Assembly (NCBI RefSeq): GCF_004168035.1
Contig: NZ_SDPU01000009.1
Location: 62,001 to 126,000 of the forward strand
Direction of reading: 5' to 3'
DNA: 64,000 nt
From: Nocardioides iriomotensis
Lineage (GTDB): Bacteria > Actinomycetota > Actinomycetes > Propionibacteriales > Nocardioidaceae
Below the pieces are notes generated by a model. It was not told the DNA's origin, did no database searches, and saw only the letters and a list, made by a program, of their open reading frames with translations. The stretch's first letter is position 1; every line of letters begins with the position of its first letter. Of this stretch, positions 1-7,995 are shown piece by piece. Position numbers and translations under genes: made by a program.

Positions 1-1320
1 GCTCGCGTGTCCAAGTTGGCGACCGGCAGCAACGCGAAGGGCACCACGTGGGTGGCGTACTACTCCGGCGAAGGGCTGGTGGCAACCCAGCACACGCCGC
101 GGGGTCGCCGGCTGCGTGAGCCCGTCGTGCTGGCGCGCGGCCGGGTATCGCCGTCGTGGGAGACGACGCCGACCGTCGAGGTCGGTACCGGTGGTCGGGT
201 CCTGGTGACCTTCGGGGAGACGTGGTATGAACGCTCGCGCGACGGGACGTGGTCCTCCTACCGGACCCCGTCCATCGATCAGCAGTTCACCTACCTACGC
301 GGTCACGGCTTCACGCGCGCCGGCGACCTTCTCGTGTTCTTCTCGTCCTGGGGACCTTCCGCGCCGAGTTTGATGGTCTCGCGCAAGGTGGACTCGGCGG
401 GCGCGACGTGGTCGGAGCCGACCAGGGTCGGCCCAGCCGGGACAGCCCAGCTAGCCGCCACCGCTCTGGGCGAACGGCTGGTCACGCGTGATGACACCGG
501 GCACGCGATCCGGCTCTACCGCTACGAGTCCACCGACGCCGCGGGGCGGCCGGCGTTCACGCTGCTGCGCGAGCTGCCCCGGTCTTCCCCGGAAACGCCC
601 GCGACGACGAGGTTCCACTCACCGGTGGTGCTAACCGATGACGACGGCACCCTGACGGTCGCCTGGCGAGAGCCGATGCCGCGCGGCGGTGTCATGGTCT
701 TCCAGGAGGACCGCCCGAGCGGGCAGCACCTGGAATATCCGACGCTGGTGCCCGGGACCCGGTCGGTGGGCGAATGGTCACTGGTGACCGACCCGATGGG
801 AAACCTGAGCATCTCCTACGAGGACCTCGACAATGCGCTGCCGCGTCCGGCCAGGACGCGTCACTTGCCGGCAGGCAAGTCCGCGTGGACGCGGACGCAC
901 CGGGTCATCAGCCCGAAGCCGACCGACCGCGGCGAACCGCTCGTGCTCGGTCCGCCGGCGTCCGACGGGGACATCGTCGCGGCGATGTCGGACCGCGCGG
1001 GCGTGTTGGCCTTCGACACCAGAGTCCCGGCGCCGGTGACCAAGGTGACGCGACCGGTCCGTCACCGCGTCGCGACACGCGAGTACCGGTTGGCCTGGAA
1101 CACCACATGGGCAAACGGGGACCGGTGGCAGGTGCACTTCCGAACAGACAAGGCCGGCGGCTACACACGGTGGCGCCGGCTCGACATAGATCCGTCGTCC
1201 CGCTCGCAGACAGTGACGCGGCCCCGCGGAGAGAAACGTTGCTACCAAGCTCGTGCCCGCATCTCCACAAGCGGGAATTGGACCCCTTGGTCACGCGCGC
1301 GCTGCGTCACCGTGAAATGA
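1..1320 (+). CDS. Secreted propeller-like protein, C-terminal part (5' end outside window)
   Basis: The reading frame is open to the left window edge, so the true start and any signal peptide lie outside; a GTG at 7 is not a convincing start. The protein is a paralogue of the minus-strand gene at 12133-13794. Both end in a similar domain of about 90 residues with an NTTWA stretch, a WQV stretch, the string RGEKRCYQAR and a final WSxxRCVTV, which reads like a fibronectin-III-type fold closed by a cysteine pair. The body has repeated short beta-strand patterns (ending in phrases such as VLTDDDGTLTVAWRE), as in beta-propeller or sialidase-like secreted proteins. No catalytic residues can be named. 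Repeat copy 1413-1427 follows 93 bases after its stop. Confidence 0.75.
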   Translation, partial: ARVSKLATGSNAKGTTWVAYYSGEGLVATQHTPRGRRLREPVVLARGRVSPSWETTPTVEVGTGGRVLVTFGETWYERSRDGTWSSYRTPSIDQQFTYLRGHGFTRAGDLLVFFSSWGPSAPSLMVSRKVDSAGATWSEPTRVGPAGTAQLAATALGERLVTRDDTGHAIRLYRYESTDAAGRPAFTLLRELPRSSPETPATTRFHSPVVLTDDDGTLTVAWREPMPRGGVMVFQEDRPSGQHLEYPTLVPGTRSVGEWSLVTDPMGNLSISYEDLDNALPRPARTRHLPAGKSAWTRTHRVISPKPTDRGEPLVLGPPASDGDIVAAMSDRAGVLAFDTRVPAPVTKVTRPVRHRVATREYRLAWNTTWANGDRWQVHFRTDKAGGYTRWRRLDIDPSSRSQTVTRPRGEKRCYQARARISTSGNWTPWSRARCVTVK

Positions 1321-1412
1321 CCACCCCTTGCCCTCATCTCGAACGCTTCGCGCTGTCCTCAGGTCTCGACCCTGGGAAACTGTAGGGACGACCGCTTAGA
1401 AATGACATCGTC

Positions 1413-1427
1413 GCGGCGGAAAGACGC
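1413..1427 (+). repeat. Array motif copy 1
   Basis: Exact consensus GCGGCGGAAAGACGC. It has an inner stem CGTC (1409-1412) / GACG (1423-1426) closing a 10-base loop, and an outer stem GACATC (1404-1409) / GATGTC (1432-1437) that shares one base with the inner stem. Confidence 0.85.
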
Positions 1428-1503
1428 TGTGGATGTCGTGGGGCCGTCCCCGGGCAGGGAGTGCCAGTGGACCTCGCGCCGCGCGACTGGCTAGGTTCAA
1501 TGA

Positions 1504-2073
1504 GTGCCTGTGACGAGCACCCGCTCGAAGAGAAGCAAGGTGCCGCTCAACAAGCGGCATCTTGCTCGGCTCTCGAAGATCGCGGCGGAAGATCACGAGA
1601 GTTTCTACGCTCGCCGACCGGAGTATCAGGGCCGCCTGATAGCGGTGGTGCTGGCCCAAGGGGCGGCTCTGCACTACCTGGACCGATCCAACGGAGTGAA
1701 GGACCTCGATGTCTGGTCGTTCTTCGCGCTGCCGGTCGAACAAAATCGGTTCCCTGAGGATCAGCGCAAGAAGCACGTGGACTTCGGCCCCTCAGACCTC
1801 GGCCGGCAACGGTACGAACTGAAGTTGGCGAAATCGCCTCGCCAGAAAGCACTCATGGCGCGGTGGTCGAACGAACACGTGGGCCGTCGGGTCGACTTGA
1901 TGATGCGCGGACTTGCCTGTGATCCTGAGGACGACCCAGCCGACGCGATACGAACCTGGCTTGCGTCCGGCGTGAGGAAGCCAGGAAGTTCTCCATGGCA
2001 TCTTCGGCAGAAGGCCGTCATCCTGGTTGACCCACCCGAGCGACGTGGTGAGGTGGTCTGGGACCCGCGGTGA
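1504..2073 (+). CDS. Conserved hypothetical protein, possible nucleotidyltransferase-like fold
   Basis: The protein has 189 residues. I recognise a conserved actinobacterial hypothetical family by the phrase ALHYLDRSNGVKDLDVWSFF near residues 53-72, a later GRRVDL and a C-terminal AVILVDPPERRGEVVW. The GxxxxDxDVW arrangement is reminiscent of a nucleotidyltransferase acidic motif, but this is only a resemblance and no function is claimed. The GTG at 1504 (M-P-V-T-S) is followed by another possible GTG at 1510, and neither has a strong ribosome binding site. The gene is alone between array motif copies 1 and 2, whose second copy starts 14 bases after its stop. Confidence 0.7.
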   Translation: MPVTSTRSKRSKVPLNKRHLARLSKIAAEDHESFYARRPEYQGRLIAVVLAQGAALHYLDRSNGVKDLDVWSFFALPVEQNRFPEDQRKKHVDFGPSDLGRQRYELKLAKSPRQKALMARWSNEHVGRRVDLMMRGLACDPEDDPADAIRTWLASGVRKPGSSPWHLRQKAVILVDPPERRGEVVWDPR

Positions 2074-2087
2074 GCCCGTCCGAGAGA

Positions 2088-2102
2088 GCGGCGGAATGAC
2101 TC
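2088..2102 (+). repeat. Array motif copy 2
   Basis: GCGGCGGAATGACTC. The 3' end differs from consensus and the flank changes with it: GTCCGAG (2078-2084) pairs with CTC (2100-2102) and GGAC (2104-2107) around one bulged A. Confidence 0.8.
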
Positions 2103-2192
2103 AGGACCGCCAGAGCACCGGCACTCGGGTCGGCGTTCGTGACCTGCGCTTTGCACTCAGCATCGAGCTTTACTGCGACGACTGTCGGGGGC

Positions 2193-2294
2193 TCAGGTCT
2201 CGAAGATCGCTCGAGCCATGAGCAGGAATCCCACCCCGGCCACGAACAGGGCTAATGACCATCCGACGATCAAGTACAGGTCTCGCCTGGTCAT
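2193..2294 (-). CDS. Small membrane protein, 33 residues
   Basis: On the minus strand, ATG at 2294 to TGA at 2193 encodes 33 residues: a basic start (MTRRD), a hydrophobic run of about 22 residues (positions 6-27, rich in L, V, A, G and F) and a short tail ending FET. This is the pattern of a single-pass small membrane protein. It is the best coding candidate between array motif copies 2 and 3, where longer frames look like noise. A GGTAGG stretch lies about 11 bases upstream as a weak ribosome binding site. No function is known; it could be chance, but charge and hydrophobicity are well ordered. Confidence 0.4.
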   Translation of the reverse strand: MTRRDLYLIVGWSLALFVAGVGFLLMARAIFET

Positions 2295-2366
2295 ACGCCG
2301 AGGCTACCTACCGAGGAGCCGCAGCTGAGCTGTCCGGGCGGTATCACCGAGCAGCAAGCCCGGCAC

Positions 2367-2381
2367 GCGGCGGAAAGGCGC
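2367..2381 (+). repeat. Array motif copy 3
   Basis: GCGGCGGAAAGGCGC. Flanked by CCCG (2359-2362) / CGGG (2381-2384), inner GC/GC, and outer GAGCA (2349-2353) / TGCTC (2385-2389), giving a long imperfect stem. Confidence 0.8.
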
Positions 2382-2397
2382 GGGTGCTCTTCGCGCA

Positions 2398-3096
2398 TCA
2401 GCTGTTGGCGGCATCCCACCAGATGCTAACCAGGATGTCCCATCCAAGAGATTCGTCGAGCGATCGGTGCAGACCCAGCTGGACGATCCGATCATCGTTA
2501 GGCATGAACGGACGCCGAGGGTCCGGCTCGCCCAGCAGCGGGCCCAATGAGTCGACGGCCGGTTTCCAGAGAGTGGACCAGTTGCGGCCTGAGCTCACGT
2601 GAAACTCGAGATCCATGCTGATTGCGCCAGCTAGCGAGATCCTGGCGCCGCCGCCACGCACGCGGCGCGAACCTGTTCTTTCCAGGCCCTGGTACTTGCG
2701 GAGGCCGTCGTTCGGACCTTCATGTCGGGTTCTCGAGGACTGGGCGTGCGTTCCGCTGGGCCAACGATCAGCGCCGAGCTGGCCGCGTGGGTCTTGGCGC
2801 CGAACACGGCATCGAACCTCGCGGCTCCAAGGCGGCGTGCAATCGGGAAAAGGTAGTTGTCCAGATCCCCGCCCCCCGAAGTTAGGGACTTCGTGTCGGG
2901 CAACCCGACTTGCAGGGCGAGGGCCAGATGTCCCACCTCGGGAACCAGTTCGACAAGGGTCTCGACCTCGTCGAGGAAAGTAGCCAAACGGAGTTGGTCC
3001 GGATGGTCGTGGGCGTTCCAACTCTCCAGTACCGGCGCAAGCTGCAGTCGTCTGTGGGGTTCTGTGGGACGTCGATACACGACTGCAGCGTGACAT
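2398..3096 (-). pseudogene. Conserved actinobacterial hypothetical gene, frameshifted
   Basis: Two minus-strand frames each carry half of one recognisable family. The N-terminal half (around 2880-3040) reads HPDQLRLATFLDEVE, then LQVGLPDTKSL and GGDLDNYLFPIARRLG, then ASTRAWKEQVRAA, and stops at 2631. The other frame continues with ISMDLEFHVSSGRNWSTLWK, then PNDDRIVQLGLH, and ends at 2398. Joining them restores the usual order of the family, so a 1- or 2-base indel lies near 2643-2650. The N-terminus beyond about 3040 is also unclear and may hold another shift. Function of the family is unknown to me. It is the only gene between array motif copies 3 and 4 and points against the motif direction. 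Confidence 0.6.
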
Positions 3097-3144
3097 GCAT
3101 CGTTCGGGGACGCGCGGCTCGCGGCGCGCACCCGTGGCAACACC

Positions 3145-3159
3145 GCGGCGGAAAGACTC
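3145..3159 (+). repeat. Array motif copy 4
   Basis: GCGGCGGAAAGACTC. A wide inverted repeat surrounds it: GGCGCGC (3123-3129) / GCGCGCC (3165-3171). No close inner stem is obvious. Confidence 0.8.
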
Positions 3160-3286
3160 AGCTGGCGCGCCGGCCCCTTGAATCGACCGGGATTCGCCCC
3201 AAGGGGGCGGGGCGCGCCGCGGTCCGCGATCAGCCTCAGCAAGGCGTCAGGGCCGACGCTGAGTGGACATCGCGCATCGCTAGCCT

Positions 3287-3739
3287 GTGCCGGTGACTGA
3301 CGAAGATCGGATCGGCGAGCTGCTCGCCGACTTCCCTGTGACGGTGGAGATTCCCGTTGCATGGGGCGACATGGATGCCATGGGCCACGTGAACAACGCC
3401 GTCTACTTCCGCTACTTCGAGACCGCTCGGATCAAGTGCTTCGCGGAGCTCGGCCTGGGCTCGATCGAGCAGTCGGACGGCGTCGGACCAATTCTGCACT
3501 CGGCCAGCTGCCGGTTCCGGATCCCGCTGACTCATCCCGACACCGTGACGGTGGGCGCGCAGATCGGGGAGGTTGGCGACGACCGGTTCGTCATGCGGTA
3601 CCGGGCTGTGAGCCACCAGCATGGTGCGGTCGCTGCAGACGGCGAATCGCTGATCGTCACCTTCGACTACGCCACCGGCAGCAAGGCTCAGGTGTCGGAG
3701 GATCTGGCAGCGCGTCTCCAGGACTTGTGTAAAGCCTGA
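3287..3739 (+). CDS. Hotdog-fold acyl-CoA thioesterase (4HBT/YbgC type)
   Basis: The protein has 150 residues, normal for single-domain 4HBT thioesterases, which hydrolyse acyl-CoA thioesters in the cytoplasm. The family signature is at residues 25-43: V-A-W-G-D-M-D-A-M-G-H-V-N-N-A-V-Y, with the catalytic Asp (D28 or D30) and the HVNN turn, followed by YFRYFETAR. Later strands (VGAQIGEVGDDRFVMRYRAV and ESLIVTFDYATG) complete the hotdog sheet. The substrate cannot be inferred. GTG at 3287 is chosen; a second GTG at 3293 is possible. It is the only gene between array motif copies 4 and 5, and copy 5 begins 35 bases after its stop. Confidence 0.88.
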   Translation: MPVTDEDRIGELLADFPVTVEIPVAWGDMDAMGHVNNAVYFRYFETARIKCFAELGLGSIEQSDGVGPILHSASCRFRIPLTHPDTVTVGAQIGEVGDDRFVMRYRAVSHQHGAVAADGESLIVTFDYATGSKAQVSEDLAARLQDLCKA

Positions 3740-3773
3740 CCACGGCTGGGCGCAGCTCCGAAGTCGCGCCCAA

Positions 3774-3788
3774 GCGGCGGAGTGACGC
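3774..3788 (+). repeat. Array motif copy 5
   Basis: GCGGCGGAGTGACGC. Inner CGCG (3765-3768) / CGCG (3786-3789) and outer GGCGCAG (3749-3755) / CTGCGCC (3795-3801). Confidence 0.85.
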
Positions 3789-3958
3789 GGGTTTCTGCGC
3801 CTTTGCTTGGACAGACAGCCGCCCGAGCGCCAGAGTCGGTGAACAGACGTGCGCCGCTCAAGTCTGAGATCGCGAATCGACCCGAACGTCCTCATCGCCA
3901 GGGGCGTGCGAGTGCCCGGTACTAGGATCGCGGACCGTTCACAGCGAGGAGCTCATGA

Positions 3959-4978
3959 GTGTCAGTGGCCAAGCGACACCACACCGTGCCGCAGTTCTAC
4001 CTGCGTGGGTTCGCGAATGGAGAAAGGATCGCGACCGTTCGCCTGCCTGGAGATCAGCGCTTCGTGCAGTCCGTGCGCAAAGCCGCCAGCGAAACGAACT
4101 TCTACGCCGTGGCTGGCCATGAGGACGGACCGGATGTCTTCGAGAAACTGTTGTCTTCGATTGAAGGTGACGCTTCGCGGGTCTTTACCCGTATTTCCAG
4201 CGGCACTTGGCCCCTAGAACTGGAAGACCGTTGGACGCTTGCTCACTTCATTGCTGTTCAGACCGTCCGCGGACCCGAACAACGACGCAACATGGAACAC
4301 CTCGCCGCGCAAGTCGCCCGAATGGAGATTGGCTACGGCGGGCGTGCGAGCGTGCGGGACTGGGTGGCACGCAATAGGGGGATCTCGATCTCAGAGGAGC
4401 AAGCGGAATCGATTTGGGACCAGGCCACGCGCCCGGAGGGACCGCCCATCAAGATAGGCGCCATCGCGCACATCGAGCAGATGGCAGAACTCTCTGAGGC
4501 GCTGCTGCCCTATGTCGCTGGGCGCCCATGGACGCTCATTCGATTCGGCAGACGCTCATTGGTCACAAGCGACACACCGGTTGGTCTTGTGCCACACAGC
4601 GATAGCCCGCCTTGGTCCGGCGTGGGCTTCGGAACCGCTTGGGGCGTCACCTTCCCGCTCACGCGGAAACTCGGCCTACTCATGAGCGACCCGATGCTCC
4701 TGGCGCAGAACGATGTACCCGTAGAGGAAGTGCACGCCGGCACCTTTGACCACGCAGAAGCCGGTACAGCCAGGATGGAGCAGTTCTTCAATCAGACCAC
4801 CATCGGCTCCGCAAGCCTCTGGGTCTACCACCACCCCGACGACGAGAGCTTCGTGCCCGCTGAATTGCCAGAGCCCAACCCCGTGACCATGCGGATGGCG
4901 GGAGGACCAGCCGAGTTCACAGGAGAACCGATCTTTGGCGGGCCCGACACCAGGGATGGCCCTACTCCTGAGGAGTGA
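3959..4978 (+). CDS. DUF4238 family protein
   Basis: The protein has 339 residues. The N-terminus AKRHHTVPQFYLRGFANGE is the hallmark of DUF4238 (conserved KxHHxxPxxYLxxF), with the usual middle helix block (DRWTLAHFIAVQTVRGPE) and a later LVTSDTPVGL segment. The family is widespread in accessory DNA and has no established biochemical role that I know of. An AGGAG lies about 9 bases before the GTG at 3959 (GTG-TCA-GTG-GCC-AAG), so either GTG 3959 or 3965 could start translation; the ATG at 3955 is out of frame. It is alone between array motif copies 5 and 6, and copy 6 starts only 2 bases after the stop. Confidence 0.88.
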   Translation: MSVAKRHHTVPQFYLRGFANGERIATVRLPGDQRFVQSVRKAASETNFYAVAGHEDGPDVFEKLLSSIEGDASRVFTRISSGTWPLELEDRWTLAHFIAVQTVRGPEQRRNMEHLAAQVARMEIGYGGRASVRDWVARNRGISISEEQAESIWDQATRPEGPPIKIGAIAHIEQMAELSEALLPYVAGRPWTLIRFGRRSLVTSDTPVGLVPHSDSPPWSGVGFGTAWGVTFPLTRKLGLLMSDPMLLAQNDVPVEEVHAGTFDHAEAGTARMEQFFNQTTIGSASLWVYHHPDDESFVPAELPEPNPVTMRMAGGPAEFTGEPIFGGPDTRDGPTPEE

Positions 4979-4980
4979 TC

Positions 4981-4995
4981 GCGGCGGATTGACGC
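4981..4995 (+). repeat. Array motif copy 6
   Basis: GCGGCGGATTGACGC. Candidate arms are ATCGCG (4978-4983) / CGCGAT (5014-5019), and a weak inner GTGATC (4975-4980) / GATT-g-AC (4987-4993) with one G-T pair. Confidence 0.85.
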
Positions 4996-5508
4996 AGTTT
5001 TCAACGCGCGCATCGCGATAGATCAGGATGTGTGGAGAGTTCTTCCATTCGGGCGTCGACCATCCAGCAGATAAGAAACAGAGACCGGTTCCACTGAAGG
5101 GTGGGAGAAGAGCTTGGGAAGTAAACCTGGCCTATCCGCGGCTGGACGGTCATCTTGGGCTGCTCTGCTTGGACTCCAGCCCATGGGCTTGCGACCATCT
5201 GTCACAGCTACAAGTCACTATGCAGGCCACACCGCGGACGACAAATACATCGACCTCGTCCCGGATCGGGATCGTCTCCGGTGACTTTGATGATCGGCGG
5301 ATCCGCATTCGCCTTGCCGGAAATGCAGTCGCTCGGACGAAGTCCAGGCAATTCAGCCGAGCCGCCGAGGTACCGACCTTGTTGCTGGTGCGGCCCCCAG
5401 TTGGTAAACGCGTACGTGACGGGGTGCCGTCGATGAGCCGTGGGCGTCACACGCACATGACTCGGTAGTGCCATTGCCGATACCACCTCATCCGCGGAGC
5501 ATGAGGAC
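4996..5508. other. Leader region before the CHAT operon, no convincing gene
   Basis: About 510 bases between array motif copy 6 and the first CHAT gene. Open frames exist on both strands (for example 5028-5468 plus and 5208-5588 minus), but they overlap each other and show no recognisable protein segment or good ribosome binding site. The region probably contains the promoter of the downstream operon; no promoter element is clear enough to call. Confidence 0.5.
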
Positions 5509-7992
5509 ATGGGGGACAACGGGGGAATTGTCGCGGCGGTGGTGTTCAACGCCGACCTGAGCGTCGACGTGGTCGGAGCGGCAATCAACGCGCTCGACCC
5601 TGCCGCCCACGTCGTTTTCGTCGACCACGACCACCGTCCTCCGCGCTTCCTGAAGTTTCAGGCAGGAATCGTTCGGCGAGCGCTTGAACGGGACGAGAAC
5701 TTGTCCGACGTGCGGCACGCCCTGAATCTCGGCAGTGTGCGCGCGGCCCCGACGCTCGACGTTCTCACGACCCCTAATGGTTGGGCGAGCGCGGAGCCGG
5801 GGACGGTCGTGCTCGAGGGTCGGCAGGTGCTCGGGGTGGCGATAGCAGCCGGCGGCACGCGCGGAGTGCCTGTCACGCCCCCGCCGCCCGAACCACCGGC
5901 ACCTGTGGGCTCGCCGCTGGACGCCACTGCTGGCGGCTTGGGGGCCGACGGTGGCGCTGACGACCTTGAGTATGACGAGGGACAGCCCTGGGACGGCCTC
6001 GACGGTGTCGATGTCGACGGTGACGCCGGCTGGGGCGGCAGCGGGCCAGGTGGTGGCGGTAGCGGCCGCCGCGCGGAAGGCGGTGGTGCAGACCGCGGTG
6101 GAGGTAGTCGTGGGCGCCCTGGCGGATATGGCTACACCCCCGGCGCTGGGTTACCGCGGCCCGCCCCACCCGCACCGCCCATGCCCGCTCCGATGTCCCC
6201 GCCGCCTACCGGCGGACCTGACCCCCACCCGATGCCCGCCCCGGTTGGCGACGGGAACACCGGCACGGACCGGGAACCCGAAGACCGGGCCCGGTTCCGT
6301 GCGTTCCCGAGCGCGACGGGACCCGCTGAGGTTCAAGCGGGAGAGTTATTCACCGTCAGTGTCGGCTTCACCACTCAGGCGACCTCGGCGGGGGCGAAGC
6401 CTGTTGTGCGCGCGAACGCGGCACCCGAGCTGACCTTCGAGGTTCAGGCCGATGGGTTCGGGTTCCATTTTCCCGACGGTATCCGCTTGTCGCTCACCGT
6501 CGAGCGGGACAACCCCACGACCGCCAAGGTCGCCATCAACGTCGTTGCAGACGACGTGCCAGTTCCAGTCGATCGGAGCGTCGAGGTGATGTTCTCCATT
6601 GGCGGCGGCGTTGTCGGCTTCGCCTGGTGTGACCTGACCGTGCACCCCGCTCAGCACCCGACCGCGCCAGGTCCCTCCCTTGAGCCGCCGGCGGATGCTG
6701 CTCCTTCGAAGCCGGTAGCTACCGGCAGCGGCGGCGGCACCGCCATCGGCACAGCTGGTGAACCCGCCGACCTCACCGTGACCATCCTGACCAGCCAAGG
6801 GAGCCCGGAGATTCACTGGCAGTTCCACACGCCGTATTCCGTCGATCGCCCCGATGGCCAGGTCACCAACGCATTGCCGGCTGCGAACGCGCAGGCGTTC
6901 GCTGACCAGCTGATGGGTCAGCTGCCCGCGCTCAAGGGTTCCGGCATGCTCGACAACGCAGTGCGCGGCTTGGGGCTCGACGTGTCCGGGGTGTTCCCGC
7001 TGGAGTTCTGGCACGTTCTCGCTGACGTGTGGGTACGCGTGCGGCAGGAGTCGCCGGGCCGGGTGCCGACTCTCATGTTCATCACGAGCGAACCGTTCGT
7101 GCCGTGGGAGCTCGCCTGGGTTGTCGGCGACCAGCATGTTCCGTCGAGTCTTCTGCCCGATGTTGGCTCGGAGGAGCATCGGCAGCTGGGCGTGTTGTGG
7201 TCGATCGGCCGGTGGATAACGCCGGCGCCGCAACCGATGGGTCCCGCGCGACCGGTCACACCTCCCGAGCCGACCATCGACGCCACGACGATGGCGGTCG
7301 TCATCGGTGACTACCAGGGCCCGGGCGTCGAGAAGCTCGTGCACGCCGTCGACGAGGGCAATGCGCTGACGCTGATCTACGACGCCGTCTCGGTCGGCAT
7401 CGACGAGGGCGAAGTGCTCACCCTCATGGACGACCAGCTCACCCGAGACGAGGTCCCGTATCGGCCAGCGGTGGTGCACATGGCAGCGCACGGCAAGGTC
7501 GGACTGACTGCTCAGCAGTACACCGGCATCGTTCTCGGCAACAAGCGCGTCCTCGACCCGTGGGTCATCAAGGGCTCCAAGCTCGGTCGCGAGTCGCGCC
7601 CGTTCGTGTTCCTCAACGCCTGCCAGGTTGGTACCGCCAGCACGGTGTTGAACACGTACGGCGGACTCGCGGCCGCGTTCCTGGTGTCCGGCTGCCGCGG
7701 GTTCCTTGCACCGTTGTGGAACGTCGACGACGACGTGGCCCGTGACCTCAGCCTGCGGTTCTACGAGCAGGTGCTCGATGACGGAGTGAGCGTGGGCGAG
7801 GCGGTCCGACAGATGAGAGCGAGCTTCCTCACCGACCCGGACGCGACCGCATCCGCGACGCCGTTGGCGTACACGTTCTACGGCCACCCGAACCTCGTCC
7901 TGCGCCGGCCCAGGAAACGAGCAAGGCCGCAGGAAACCACCGAGCCGAAGCAGGACCCAGAGGCTCCGGAGCTCACCGACCCCAAGGAGTAG
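5509..7992 (+). CDS. CHAT-domain (caspase-like) protein with low-complexity linker
   Basis: The protein has 827 residues. Residues 1-110 form an unidentified N-terminal domain. Residues about 115-262 are a Gly/Pro/Asp-rich linker. Residues 265-390 look like a beta-sandwich. A further segment precedes the C-terminal CHAT domain (about 580-800). The CHAT catalytic dyad is visible: H661 in HMAAHG and C705 in LNACQVG, followed by GGLAAAFLVSGCRGFLAPLW, as usual for the family. CHAT proteins are clan CD cysteine proteases, often triggered by a sensor and cutting a neighbour protein. ATG at 5509 is used; the upstream ATG at 5501 is out of frame. The next gene starts 4 bases after the stop, so it is the first gene of a three-gene operon. 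Confidence 0.85.
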   Translation: MGDNGGIVAAVVFNADLSVDVVGAAINALDPAAHVVFVDHDHRPPRFLKFQAGIVRRALERDENLSDVRHALNLGSVRAAPTLDVLTTPNGWASAEPGTVVLEGRQVLGVAIAAGGTRGVPVTPPPPEPPAPVGSPLDATAGGLGADGGADDLEYDEGQPWDGLDGVDVDGDAGWGGSGPGGGGSGRRAEGGGADRGGGSRGRPGGYGYTPGAGLPRPAPPAPPMPAPMSPPPTGGPDPHPMPAPVGDGNTGTDREPEDRARFRAFPSATGPAEVQAGELFTVSVGFTTQATSAGAKPVVRANAAPELTFEVQADGFGFHFPDGIRLSLTVERDNPTTAKVAINVVADDVPVPVDRSVEVMFSIGGGVVGFAWCDLTVHPAQHPTAPGPSLEPPADAAPSKPVATGSGGGTAIGTAGEPADLTVTILTSQGSPEIHWQFHTPYSVDRPDGQVTNALPAANAQAFADQLMGQLPALKGSGMLDNAVRGLGLDVSGVFPLEFWHVLADVWVRVRQESPGRVPTLMFITSEPFVPWELAWVVGDQHVPSSLLPDVGSEEHRQLGVLWSIGRWITPAPQPMGPARPVTPPEPTIDATTMAVVIGDYQGPGVEKLVHAVDEGNALTLIYDAVSVGIDEGEVLTLMDDQLTRDEVPYRPAVVHMAAHGKVGLTAQQYTGIVLGNKRVLDPWVIKGSKLGRESRPFVFLNACQVGTASTVLNTYGGLAAAFLVSGCRGFLAPLWNVDDDVARDLSLRFYEQVLDDGVSVGEAVRQMRASFLTDPDATASATPLAYTFYGHPNLVLRRPRKRARPQETTEPKQDPEAPELTDPKE

Positions 7993-7995
7993 TAG

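Noticed and set aside
1582-1596. GCGGCGGAAGATCAC resembles the array motif
   Set aside because: It lies inside the coding sequence of gene 1504-2073 (codons Ala-Ala-Glu-Asp-His), lacks the GAC at the right spacing and has no arms.
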